From: Candidatus Iainarchaeum sp.
GTDB lineage: Archaea > Iainarchaeota > Iainarchaeia > Iainarchaeales > GW2011-AR10
DNA length: 37,603 bases
Assembly: GCA_016198165.1 (NCBI GenBank)
Contig: JACQJF010000057.1
Span: 1 to 37,603 of the forward strand
Direction of reading: 5' to 3'
The notes beneath the pieces were generated by a model. It made no database searches, had not been told where the DNA came from, and worked only from the letters and a program-made list of their open reading frames with translations. This document shows positions 28,331 through 36,478 of this stretch, piece by piece; position 1 is the first letter of the stretch, and each line of letters opens with the position of its first letter. Position numbers and translations under genes: made by a program.

Positions 28331-29323
28331 CTATAATCTCTTTTTTTCAGGCTTCAGTTCCATGTCCTTTAAAGTCACCGGGAGCCAGGCAAGGTTATAC
28401 TCGTCATATATATGCGCAATGTCGTACGAAATGTAGTAGTCGCTGAAACGCCTGCGGAAATCAAGCAGCGTCTGCTTCAATGCAGCATCATTTTCCACAT
28501 ATAACTCCACTGACAGGTCATAGTCCCCAAGCAGCTCGTACGCGAAAAGCCCGCTGTTCGTCTTGTCAAAATACTCAATCATGCTTGGCACTTTGGTAGT
28601 GTTATTCAACCGGAAATTCAGCACAACAAGCTGGTTTGGCAGGATTGACAGGTCCAGGGACGAGGAATACCCCACGATTATGTTGTTTTCCTGGAGTTTT
28701 TTGATGATGTACTGCACTTTGCGGACATCAACGTTAAGCATGCGCGCAAGTTCCACGATTTTTATGCGCGCGTCAAGTGCAAGCGTGGCCAAAATTTTTT
28801 TTTCATTCTCGTCAAGCACGAAATTCGCACGCTCGCCCTTGTAAAACAACTTGTACTGGGCTTCGTCCTCCTTGAAGGTGAGCTTATACCCGCTTGTCAC
28901 GATATGCACGTTTTTCCTGAGGAGGTTATGCCCGAATTTGGTGCAGAATTCCTGCAAAAAATTTTTCAGTTCCACCCTGCTGCTGTACACGGCAAGGAAT
29001 GATATGTTATAGCGGCCTTCAGTTGCCCTCACGTTGATGCAGTTGTCGGAGAGCTTGAGGTAATTGACAATCTGCTGCTCCTCCTCAAGGCCAAGCTTTT
29101 GAAAAGTCAGCATTACCTTATAATACTGGTATCCAAAGAGCGCCGCGTTGATGATTGTGTAAAAATTCTTGACATAACCGTTTTCGAGAAGGCGGTTTAT
29201 CCTGTAGATTACGCCTTCTTTTGAAAGATTGACTTTTTTGGCTATCTGTGAGGCAGAGTCCCGCGCGTTCATGTCCAGGGCATATAGTATCTTGCGGTCA
29301 TACGAATCAATGTTCTTGCTCAT
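28331..29323 (-). CDS. Double Lrp/AsnC-type transcriptional regulator
   Basis: A 330-residue protein made of two Lrp halves. Half 1: winged helix SYDRKILYALDMNARDSASQ, then IAKKVNLSKEGVIYRINRLL, plus a RAM-like domain (INVRATEGRYNISFLAVYSS). Half 2: winged helix LDENEKKILATLALDARIKI, then VELARMLNVDVRKVQYIIKK, plus RAM-like FAYELLGDYDLSVELYVEND. Normal Lrp proteins are ~150 residues and dimerise; this chain mimics a dimer and may bind asymmetric sites or heterodimerise. It stands alone with a long upstream region (29324-29797) containing an ATACAA/TTGTAT inverted repeat near its start. Confidence 0.85.
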   Translation of the reverse strand: MSKNIDSYDRKILYALDMNARDSASQIAKKVNLSKEGVIYRINRLLENGYVKNFYTIINAALFGYQYYKVMLTFQKLGLEEEQQIVNYLKLSDNCINVRATEGRYNISFLAVYSSRVELKNFLQEFCTKFGHNLLRKNVHIVTSGYKLTFKEDEAQYKLFYKGERANFVLDENEKKILATLALDARIKIVELARMLNVDVRKVQYIIKKLQENNIIVGYSSSLDLSILPNQLVVLNFRLNNTTKVPSMIEYFDKTNSGLFAYELLGDYDLSVELYVENDAALKQTLLDFRRRFSDYYISYDIAHIYDEYNLAWLPVTLKDMELKPEKKRL

Positions 29324-29337
29324 GCGTCCAGCCTTTT

Positions 29338-29375
29338 ATACAAAACTACAAAATCAGGCTTAAAAATTGTTGTAT
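29338..29375. promoter_or_regulatory. Inverted repeat upstream of the Lrp-like gene
   Basis: ATACAA (29338-29343) and TTGTAT (29370-29375) flank a 26-bp AT-rich spacer that contains TTTTTAAGCC, a TATA-like element on the minus strand. Placement 15-52 bp before the start codon suits Lrp-style autoregulation. Confidence 0.4.
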
Positions 29376-29483
29376 CGCGAAAAAAACCCCCGAAGGTAAT
29401 TAGTATTAAAAAACGCGTACTACTACTAAAGCTAAAAAAAACTTTTTTCAATCCATAAAAAACGTGAATGGGAGGGGGTAACT

Positions 29484-29558
29484 ATGAAGGCTGGAACGGC
29501 AGAACACGGGAATTGCCGATTAGTTCTTAGTCCAGGTAAAAAAAACGCAGAAAAGTGA
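29484..29558 (+). CDS. 24-codon frame with strong ribosome site
   Basis: GGGAGGGGG lies 5-8 nt before ATG 29484; the frame reads MKAGTAEHGNCRLVLSPGKK, then NAEK and stops at TGA 29556-29558. It sits alone in a 470-bp gap, followed by structured sequence with nested stems, so it could be a leader peptide of a non-coding or regulatory transcript. Coding status rests only on the ribosome site. Confidence 0.3.
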   Translation: MKAGTAEHGNCRLVLSPGKKNAEK

Positions 29559-29647
29559 AAATGCACATGCACAGGGCATGAAATGTTTTGTGTTTGCATG
29601 CTGAAAAGCACTTTGAGAAACATCAAACCCCAGTGTTTTGAAGCTGG

Positions 29648-29697
29648 AAGCCAGCAAAAGGAGGCCTCACCCCTCCGCCCGGCATTCAGGCTGGCTT
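29648..29697. other. Nested two-tier stem-loop in the intergenic region
   Basis: Outer stem AAGCCAGC (29648-29655) with GCTGGCTT (29690-29697), 8 bp perfect; inside it GGAGG (29660-29664) pairs with CCTCC (29672-29676). The inner stem would hide an AGGAGG sequence. It may be part of a structured RNA transcribed either way, or a terminator for the two-component operon that ends at 29798. Confidence 0.45.
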
Positions 29698-29797
29698 TCA
29701 GTCTTCACCACACGCACTGGAAAAGCATTTTTTTTCGAATGCCTTGAATTTCCCTTGCCCCTGATTTTTTTGGGCCACTGTTTATTTTTCCATGCAC

Positions 29798-30352
29798 CTA
29801 AAAATCGGTTTCCCATGTTTTTATGGTTTCATCCGTGAACAATGCCAGGTCCCCGATTGCGCTTTCATTTTCCTTCAGTATCAGGTAAATTCCCTTTGTC
29901 CCGGTTTTGCGCAGCCTTGAGGCAAAGCTATGCAGAAACCGCAAAACCATGAGTTCCTTGTTGTAATTAATCAGGCTTGAAACATTATCCAGGATTATAA
30001 CATCTATTTTTTCAGTGTCCATTATTGTTTCAAGGGCAATCCAGAGGTCAGTAAGGGAAGACGGCGAAGAAATGTGGATGTGCCTGTTTGGCTGTGCATC
30101 CAGTGTTTTCCCTGCAGTGCAGTCAATGCCGGAATATTTAGAATAATCAACCCCCTCTTCACCGAGTTTTTGCAGGTACTCCGGGAAAGACCTGTCCGAG
30201 GTTATCACACAGATGTTTTTGAATTTTTTGGAAAGGGCTTTGTGCAAAAGGCTTGTAGTTTTTTCCTGGCTTTCCCGCTGGCTTGCCATGACCACGTTTT
30301 GGCACTTGGAGAGGCTGCTTAGCACTCTGTTGTGTATCTCGTCTTCATCCAT
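29798..30352 (-). CDS. KaiC/RecA-like protein with degenerate Walker A
   Basis: A 184-residue RecA-fold protein: VVMASQRESQEKTTSLLHKA where a P-loop is expected (residues 20-39; the GxxxxGK pattern is lost, only KTT remains), FKNICVITSDRSFPEYLQKL, and Walker-B-like KIDVIILDNVSSLI (~115-128) followed by a typical RecA-core helix (MVLRFLHSFASRLRKTGTKG). Archaeal KaiC-like proteins of this kind (DUF835/DUF7504-type) partner with sensor kinases. It is the third gene of the minus-strand operon kinase - response regulator - this protein, so it is probably an output or adaptor. Weak ATP binding is expected. Confidence 0.6.
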   Translation of the reverse strand: MDEDEIHNRVLSSLSKCQNVVMASQRESQEKTTSLLHKALSKKFKNICVITSDRSFPEYLQKLGEEGVDYSKYSGIDCTAGKTLDAQPNRHIHISSPSSLTDLWIALETIMDTEKIDVIILDNVSSLINYNKELMVLRFLHSFASRLRKTGTKGIYLILKENESAIGDLALFTDETIKTWETDF

Positions 30353-30383
30353 TTTTTTTCATCCTGCACAAATGGCGGGTTTT

Positions 30384-30785
30384 TTATTCCAGTATCCTGT
30401 TCAGCCTTGTTTTGAAATCCTTTATTTCTATGGGTTTTTGGAAGTATTCAACAGGCCTGAGTTTTTTCAGTATGTTTTTTCCTGATTTGCTCAGGTAAAC
30501 GACAGTCAAGAATGCGATTTTCTGGTCCTTGAGCACAGGGTCAGCCAAAATTTTTTCCATGAGCTCACGCCCCGACATTTCAGGCATGAAAATATCCAAT
30601 AGCACCAAGTCAAATTTTTTTTCCCCAAGGATTTTCAGTGCCTCAAAACCGTTTGCCGCGGTTTCTGCCTCGTGGCCCATGCTTTCAACGAGCGTTTTGA
30701 TTGAAAACAAAATATCCTCTTCATCATCCACTACGAGGATTTTTTTGCCCACGGCTTTTTTCACCACAGTATCCTTGCCTTGCAC
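30384..30785 (-). CDS. Stand-alone response-regulator receiver protein
   Basis: A 133-residue CheY-like receiver: KKILVVDDEEDILFSIKTLV with acidic D20/D21, phosphoacceptor D64 in FDLVLLDIFMPEMSG, T94 in KIAFLT, and K117 in VEYFQKPIEIKDF. No output domain. It starts with GTG 1 nt after the stop of the kinase gene, so it is the cognate partner. Signal must pass by protein contact, perhaps to the KaiC-like protein encoded next. Confidence 0.88.
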   Translation of the reverse strand: MQGKDTVVKKAVGKKILVVDDEEDILFSIKTLVESMGHEAETAANGFEALKILGEKKFDLVLLDIFMPEMSGRELMEKILADPVLKDQKIAFLTVVYLSKSGKNILKKLRPVEYFQKPIEIKDFKTRLNRILE

Positions 30786-30786
30786 C

Positions 30787-32922
30787 CTATTTTAAGTCTA
30801 TACCCTGGGTTTTTTCGGTATTTGGCTTTTCCTTGCCCCCCGGCACTGGCAGGGAAAAATAGAATGTCGAGCCTTTTCCCTCTTTGCTTTCAACCCAGAT
30901 TTTTCCACCGTGCATTTCGACAATGCTCCGGCAGATTGCAAGCCCAAGGCCGGTTCCCGCGTTTTTCGTCAAGGGGGATGAGCGCGCCTGGTAAAAATGG
31001 TAAAAAATCATTTCCCTGTCTTTTTCGCCTATTCCAATGCCAGTGTCCGCCACTTTTACCACAATGCTGCCGTTTTCCTTGCGGGCTTCCACCAGTATTT
31101 TTCCTTTTTCAGGCGTGAATTTAACCGCGTTGTCAAGCAGGTTGGCCATGACCTGGGCAATCCTGTTCGGAGCAGCGATGACTCTGGGCAATGCCCAGAT
31201 TTTTGCCGTAATTGCAATGTTTTTTTTCCTTGCCAGCAATTTCATGTTTTCAACGTTTTCCCGAATGACTTTTGAAATGTCTGTTTCCTCCATTTCCTTT
31301 TTAATGCCGGCCGAGTGAATCATGGTGATGTCAAAAATATCGTTTATCAAATCGTTGAAGCGCTTTACGTTCCTCACTATTATTTCAACGATTTTTTTCT
31401 GGGGCTTTGAAAGCCTGCCAAAAGAGCCATCCAGGAGGAGCTCCCCCTGTATAAGGACGGGCGTCAAAGGTGTCTTGAGCTCATGCGATGTCATTGTCAA
31501 AAACTCCATTTTTTGCGCCTCGTGCTGTTTTTCTATTTCGAATTTTTTCTCCACCAGCTCCTGTGCCTTTTTCCTCTCGGTTATGTCACGGTTTATGCTG
31601 AATGCACTTGAAACTTCTCCCTTTTCAAGAATTGGCCGCCTGATGTGCTCGACCCACACAAAGCCGCCTGATTTGCGCAAAAGCCTTATCTCTGTCGGCG
31701 GAAGCATGTTTCCTTTTAAAACCCCTGCAAAATAGTTTTCCACGACCAGCACGTCATCCGGCTGGACAATTTCCGTAAAGTTTTTTCCTTCCATTTCTTC
31801 GGGAGTCCAACCGGCGATTTTTTCGATTGCAGGGTTTATTGAATTGATTCTGCCGTCACTGGAACACATGGTTATTATGTCAGGCGCGTTTTCAAAAAGA
31901 GCCTGGAAGCGCTCCCTTGTTTTTTTGACTTTTGAAACCTCCTCAAGCACTTTTAACTGCAGGTTTTCCTCGCTTTTTAGGAGCATTTTTGTTGTCTTGT
32001 GGTTTTCAGAAACAACACAGGAAACAGTCAGGCCGATTACGCTGATTAGCGCGATGAAAATCTGGGCAATTAAAAATGTATGATTCTGCGGGGCGCTGAC
32101 AGCATAAGCCCCTAGGGAACTGATGGTTACAAACAAAATAATCCATGAAAGCAGGAGGACAAAAAGCGCGGTTCCTCTTTGGCCAAATCGAAACGCACTC
32201 CAGATTACAAACGGGATAGTCAAAAACTTCAAGGCCTGGGTATCTGAAGAAACTATGAAAACGGTTATAATTAACGCGGAAAGAAACATCACTACTTCAA
32301 AAATTTTTTTAAAGTCAAGCCTGATATGCAGGTTGTTGCACCAAATAACAATGAATGGGGCAACGACAAGGGCCCCGGTTGCATTTCCAACCCACCATGT
32401 AAACCAGATTGCAGCAAAGTTCGACATGGGGGCAAGTCCCGCCAGGACAAGGCTTGTAACCCCGATTGTGGCACTGAATATCGGCGCGAGGATACCTGCA
32501 AGGACGACAAACTTGAAAATATCGTACGGGTGGTTAAACGCAAATCTGCCGTTTGCATACCTGTTGACCCAAAAAGCCGCGATTAATCCTTCCAATGTAT
32601 TTCCAACCCCTATAGCAACCGAAGTCGGGATGTCACCTGTGGTGGTGAAATTGAACAAAAACGCGCCAGCGAAAAACACCGGCCAGACGCGATAGCCAAA
32701 AACCATTAACGCAGCTATCGCGATTCCAGTTGGCATCCAGATAGGGGAAGCGCTCGGGTGGATTGTTGCAAACGACAAGCCGAATTTTCCGGCAAAAAAA
32801 TAAACACTGAAAAGAATCGCAACCAGGGCAATTCTTGCAGCCATTGTCCCTGGGAAACCCAGTTGCAGTGTTTTTTCCTCACCCAAGCCGTTTATTGCCT
32901 TCTGGCTTTTTTCAAGGCCCAT
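30787..32922 (-). CDS. MASE1-PAS sensor histidine kinase
   Basis: A 711-residue membrane kinase. Residues ~25-315 hold about eight hydrophobic segments of the MASE1 sensor type (SASPIWMPTGIAIAALMVFG, then WFTWWVGNATGALVVAPFI). A PAS domain follows (FQALFENAPDIITMCSSDGR, then INSINPAIEKIAGWTPEEME), with PAC tail AFSINRDITERKKAQ. HisKA has H480 in MTSHELKTPLTPVLIQGELL; HATPase_c has LLDNAVKFTPEKGKI, VADTGIGIGEKDREMIF and GTGLGLAICRSIVEMHGGKI. All catalytic boxes are present. GGAAGAATGGT precedes ATG 32922. The ligand of MASE1 is unknown. Confidence 0.92.
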   Translation of the reverse strand: MGLEKSQKAINGLGEEKTLQLGFPGTMAARIALVAILFSVYFFAGKFGLSFATIHPSASPIWMPTGIAIAALMVFGYRVWPVFFAGAFLFNFTTTGDIPTSVAIGVGNTLEGLIAAFWVNRYANGRFAFNHPYDIFKFVVLAGILAPIFSATIGVTSLVLAGLAPMSNFAAIWFTWWVGNATGALVVAPFIVIWCNNLHIRLDFKKIFEVVMFLSALIITVFIVSSDTQALKFLTIPFVIWSAFRFGQRGTALFVLLLSWIILFVTISSLGAYAVSAPQNHTFLIAQIFIALISVIGLTVSCVVSENHKTTKMLLKSEENLQLKVLEEVSKVKKTRERFQALFENAPDIITMCSSDGRINSINPAIEKIAGWTPEEMEGKNFTEIVQPDDVLVVENYFAGVLKGNMLPPTEIRLLRKSGGFVWVEHIRRPILEKGEVSSAFSINRDITERKKAQELVEKKFEIEKQHEAQKMEFLTMTSHELKTPLTPVLIQGELLLDGSFGRLSKPQKKIVEIIVRNVKRFNDLINDIFDITMIHSAGIKKEMEETDISKVIRENVENMKLLARKKNIAITAKIWALPRVIAAPNRIAQVMANLLDNAVKFTPEKGKILVEARKENGSIVVKVADTGIGIGEKDREMIFYHFYQARSSPLTKNAGTGLGLAICRSIVEMHGGKIWVESKEGKGSTFYFSLPVPGGKEKPNTEKTQGIDLK

Positions 32923-33094
32923 ACCATTCTTCCTGAACTTTCCGATTTTTTTCAGAGAACTGCACTGACCATATTAAACCCTCAAAGCCAAAAAACCTTA
33001 AATCCATAGGGGTTTTCCCCGGTATTTAAGCATTGCGGACGGTTCTTCTGGAAAAAAAGCTTTGCTTGAACCTGGAAAACTCTTTTGGAAAAAA

Positions 33095-33661
33095 TCAGGC
33101 AGTTTTGAGGTGCTTTTCCAGAAACACGAGGGTTTTTCCCCAGGCATCAATCGTCTGTTCAGGCGCGTAGTTCTGGCCCGATGGGTTTGCAAACGCATGC
33201 TCCACGCCCTCGTAAATGTATACTTCGTTTTCTATTCCAAGTTCGTCGAGTGCGGTTTTAAACCCGTTCACGCTTTCAACCGGAATCGACGTGTCCTGGT
33301 CGCCGAAAATCCCGAGCACGGGCCAGTTGATGCGTGAAAGCCGTTCTTCATCGGTTACAAGGTTCCCGTAATAAATCAGCGTGGCATCCACTGTGCCTTC
33401 ATCTCGTGGCACTGCAAGAAAACCATTCGTGGACCCAAAATAAGCCACTGTCCGCGTGGTGACTTCAAGGCCGTTGTTCCCGTCAAGCATTTCGGAATTC
33501 GTGATGTTGATTTCTCCCTGGTTTGTGTCTGTCGACCGCGTATCCGGGTCCGGCGGGTTTTCAACATTCACGTCCCCGCCATTCACCGGTGGCGCAGAGG
33601 ACGAAGCACAGCCAAGCAAGAGGACAATTGCCAAAACCAATGCAAAAACCATTGCCTGCAT
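33095..33661 (-). pseudogene. Dienelactone-hydrolase-like lipoprotein lacking the nucleophile segment
   Basis: From ATG 33661 (188 residues): lipoprotein signal FALVLAIVLLLGC (Cys18), a linker, then VTTRTVAYFGSTNGFLAVPR joined directly to TVDATLIYYGNLVTDEERLS, INWPVLGIFGDQDTSIPVES and YIYEGVEHAFANPSGQNYAP. In full-length dienelactone hydrolases about 100 residues, including the GxCxGG nucleophile elbow and oxyanion region, lie between the PRDEG and ATxIYYG segments. Here they are absent without a frame break. The acid (D in GDQD) and His (EHAFAN) remain. So this is an in-frame deletion giving either a dead enzyme or a binding protein. Confidence 0.75.
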
Positions 33662-33769
33662 GCAAAAAAATGGTTCCTTTGAATCTTTTAAAATCAACTG
33701 TCAATTTTTTTTGTTTTCACCAAATTTTTCATTCAAAAAACAAGCGCTTTTTCATGGCCTGGCTTCAGG

Positions 33770-34264
33770 CTATTTCTTCATGAGCGCAACCTGCCTTCCC
33801 ACAAGGCCGCCTGTGATTCCAAGCCCGAAATTCAACAGCGCAACGAAGACGGCGCCAAACAGCGTGGATGTCAAAAGAAAGCCCCGGAACTCGTCAACGG
33901 TCATGTCAGAGAAAAAACCCAGGCCAAGTTCACTTGCTTTAACCAGCTCCAATCCGAGCTGTTCATCGGAATAAAGAACGACCTGCAGCAATCCAAGCCC
34001 CACGATGACAAGCCCTGCAAGGAAGGCCGCGGTTGCAGGCACGAGGAGCGCAGGCTTCATTTCGCGTGTTTTTTTGGCTATGAAAAAACCCCCCGCAATA
34101 GAGGCGAAAAATGGGAAAAAAAGCACCAAGAGCCCCGCGACAAAAACAAGCGGCGAAAAAACCAGTTCGGGTGAAATGTCCTTTGGCTCGAGGACTTCCG
34201 CAATGAAAGTAAAAACAAAAATCAACACAAAAACCAGTACGCCCTGCTTCAAAAACTCCTTCAT
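33770..34264 (-). CDS. Membrane protein of unknown function, four transmembrane segments
   Basis: A 164-residue protein with hydrophobic segments GVLVFVLIFVFTFIAEVL, VFVAGLLVLFFPFFASIAGG, VPATAAFLAGLVIVGLGLLQ and TLFGAVFVALLNFGLGITGG, the last Gly-rich. Similar four-helix proteins (DUF5518/TIGR04086-like) are common in archaea; no function known. ATG 34264 is preferred (GGTGAGTGG about 6 nt upstream). It diverges from the TruD gene; the 72-bp gap holds both promoters. Confidence 0.6.
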   Translation of the reverse strand: MKEFLKQGVLVFVLIFVFTFIAEVLEPKDISPELVFSPLVFVAGLLVLFFPFFASIAGGFFIAKKTREMKPALLVPATAAFLAGLVIVGLGLLQVVLYSDEQLGLELVKASELGLGFFSDMTVDEFRGFLLTSTLFGAVFVALLNFGLGITGGLVGRQVALMKK

Positions 34265-34336
34265 TTTCCACTCACCGCCTGTATACCAGTGAGTGTTAAA
34301 CATTTATTAAATAATTTTCCCGTACGTGTTCATTGT

Positions 34337-35326
34337 ATGCTGTTCAAAAAATCCCCCCAAACATTTGTGGTAAAGGAAGGCCTTTTGCCCCGTTTTGATG
34401 GTGGAAAATACTTTTATTACGTGCTTGAAAAAAAAGGTGTTTCCACGCCAACAGCTGTAAAACTCGTTGAAGAGGCCTCCAATGCACGGGTTTTCTTCTC
34501 AGGCTTCAAGGACGCCGACTCGCACTCTTTCCAATGGGTGTGCAGTGAAAAGGAACTATCCGCGCCAAAGGACGAAAGAATCCAGCTCCGCTTGGCCGGA
34601 AATTCAGGACGACGCATTTTTGTGGGGATGCATGACGCAAACTTTTTTGAAGCCCACCTCGAACAGGCCACTGAAAAGGAAAAATTCTTCCTCAAAAAAG
34701 CGGGAAAAATCGTTTTCCCGAACTATTTCGACGACCAGCGCTTTGACGAAAACTCGCTTGCAGTGGGGAATGCTCTTTTGCTGAATGAATTTGAAGTTGC
34801 CTTGAAAAAAATCATGACTGAAAAAAGCCCTTACGATTCCCCACTCTCGAAAAAAATCAAGTCATTCATCCACTCAAACTGGGGTGATTGGGAAAAAATT
34901 GCAGACTCACGACTCGTGCCTGAAAACAAGAAAAAAGTTTTCGTTTTTCTCCTGGCAGACCCGGGCAACTTCAGGGAAGCGCTCTTGTGGTGCAACAGGC
35001 GCCAGCTTTCAATCGCGTGCAGGGCAATCCAGGCGCAGCGATTCAACGAGCTGCTTGCAGCCCAGATTTCGAAAACAAAGAAACAGGAATTCATTGAAAT
35101 AAACGGCCAAAATTACCCAATCATGTTCAACAAGGCATCAGTGAAAAGAAAAATAATTGTGCCAGCGGTTTTCCCGAAGAAAAAGCCCCTTGAAAGAAAG
35201 GCTTTTTTCAGGCCACGCGACTATGAAATGCACACAGAAGGCGAAAATGTTTTGCTCTCTTTCGAACTTCGAAAAGGTTGTTATGCAACCATTCTAATCA
35301 AGTGCTTGGGAAGATTATCCGGGTAA
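34337..35326 (+). CDS. truD: TruD-family tRNA pseudouridine synthase
   Basis: About 329 residues from ATG 34337. TruD features: SPQTFVVKE at the N terminus, the catalytic loop FFSGFKDADSHSFQW in the place of GxKDxxAxTxQ (the Asp of KDAD is the catalytic one), and FPNYFDDQRFDENSL matching the NYFGxQRF motif. The family makes pseudouridine 13 in tRNA. The chain is shorter than many archaeal TruD proteins (~400 residues), and the RNA-facing loop has SHSFQ where T-Q is usual, so activity is likely but divergent. TTTATTAAATAA (34303-34314) is centred ~28 nt upstream of this ATG, favouring it over the in-frame start at 34289. Confidence 0.8.
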   Translation: MLFKKSPQTFVVKEGLLPRFDGGKYFYYVLEKKGVSTPTAVKLVEEASNARVFFSGFKDADSHSFQWVCSEKELSAPKDERIQLRLAGNSGRRIFVGMHDANFFEAHLEQATEKEKFFLKKAGKIVFPNYFDDQRFDENSLAVGNALLLNEFEVALKKIMTEKSPYDSPLSKKIKSFIHSNWGDWEKIADSRLVPENKKKVFVFLLADPGNFREALLWCNRRQLSIACRAIQAQRFNELLAAQISKTKKQEFIEINGQNYPIMFNKASVKRKIIVPAVFPKKKPLERKAFFRPRDYEMHTEGENVLLSFELRKGCYATILIKCLGRLSG

Positions 35327-35331
35327 AGTCT

Positions 35332-35751
35332 TCACTTTTTGCCTTTTTTAAAATCAAGTGAACAGGAATTAATGCAGTATCTTTTCCCGGTCGGTCCTGG
35401 CCCGTCGTCAAACACGTGCCCCAGGTGGCCGCTACATTTGGCACAAATGACTTCTGTCCTCTTCATTCCAAGTGAAGAGTCCGTGTGTGTTTTCACGTTC
35501 CTGTTGTTCATTATGTCGGAAAAGCTTGGCCAGCCTGTGCCGGAGTCAAACTTTGTCGCGGATGAAAATAGTTCCGCGCCGCAGCCCCCGCAAGTGTAGA
35601 CTCCGCTTTGCTTGTTGTGCAAAAGCTCTCCTGTAAATGGAATTTCGGTTCCTTTCCGGCGAAGCACGCGGTACTTTTGCGCCGAAAGCTTTTTCCTCCA
35701 CTCTTCATCCGTTTCCGGCATTTTGCCTTTCAAAGAACCCACAAAATCCAC
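35332..35751 (-). CDS. msrB: Peptide-methionine (R)-S-oxide reductase
   Basis: A 139-residue MsrB: QKYRVLRRKGTEIPFTGELL, zinc site CGGCG and CAKC, substrate loop DSGTGWPSFSDIM, GHLGHVFDDGPGPTGKRYCI, and the catalytic RYCINS motif. NSCSLDF has an extra Cys two residues after the usual NS, beside the active site. It repairs oxidised methionine in proteins. The start is GTG 35751 or ATG 35721; neither has a strong ribosome site, and the conserved domain begins after both. Convergent with truD (5 nt between stops). Confidence 0.93.
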   Translation of the reverse strand: MDFVGSLKGKMPETDEEWRKKLSAQKYRVLRRKGTEIPFTGELLHNKQSGVYTCGGCGAELFSSATKFDSGTGWPSFSDIMNNRNVKTHTDSSLGMKRTEVICAKCSGHLGHVFDDGPGPTGKRYCINSCSLDFKKGKK

Positions 35752-35765
35752 GTCCCCGTCTCGTT

Positions 35766-36410
35766 TTACTTTTTTTTCACCGTATTTTCAACGTCCATGT
35801 CCTCAAGCATCTTTGTGGACCGGAACACGCGCCGCATTATCGCCCTGTAAGTTGACATGTCCCAGTCATCGTGCAGGCGAAGCAGATTGTTTTCTTCAAG
35901 TCTCTTGATTTTTCCTGAGGTCTCATTAACCCATGCCTGGAAGTTTGCCGGTCGTCTTTTTCTTGCACTAGGTTGGCCTGCAAATTTTGCAGGTTTATCA
36001 GGGGTGACTTTTACCCTGGATTCCACGTCGTTAAGTGTTATCCTCTCTGCAATCGATTTTGCCGGCAGCCACGCGCCTGGCATGCCGCTTTGCCTGCCCG
36101 TGCTTCTGTAGAATAAAACAATTTTTCGACGTGACAGAGGGGTATTTTTCACAAGCACAAAAACAACAGGCCTTATCCTGTTTTGGTCCTTGATTTGGAA
36201 AGGGTTTGCAAACCCGGCCTTGAGAATCGTTACCTGCTTGCCATATACACTGAACGGTAGGCCTGCTGACAAAAACAGGGTTTTTTCCAGTTCACGCGCA
36301 CGGGCAGTCTCCTCAATCCACGCCCTGGCTTTTTGACTCGCAAGCCTGTACCGGCTGACTGCATAGCTCACAGCCCTTTTTGCAGGGCCACGTTTTTTCC
36401 CCGGCTTCAT
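35766..36410 (-). CDS. Hypothetical basic protein
   Basis: A 214-residue protein with a very basic start (MKPGKKRGPAKRAVSYAVSR), an alpha/beta middle (KQVTILKAGFANPFQIKDQN, then VVFVLVKNTPLSRRKIVLFY), RSTGRQSGMPGAWLPAKSIA, and a helical C terminus (LEENNLLRLHDDWDMSTYRA). No family is recognised. ATG 36410 is preferred to the GTG eight codons earlier. It lies between msrB (14 nt away) and the DEAD-box helicase gene on the same strand. Confidence 0.5.
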   Translation of the reverse strand: MKPGKKRGPAKRAVSYAVSRYRLASQKARAWIEETARARELEKTLFLSAGLPFSVYGKQVTILKAGFANPFQIKDQNRIRPVVFVLVKNTPLSRRKIVLFYRSTGRQSGMPGAWLPAKSIAERITLNDVESRVKVTPDKPAKFAGQPSARKRRPANFQAWVNETSGKIKRLEENNLLRLHDDWDMSTYRAIMRRVFRSTKMLEDMDVENTVKKK

Positions 36411-36478
36411 TCCAAGTAGAAATATGGGGAGCACGGGTTATTATCTTTTTCCCGTGCAGCCTTTGCCTGTTGCTATTT

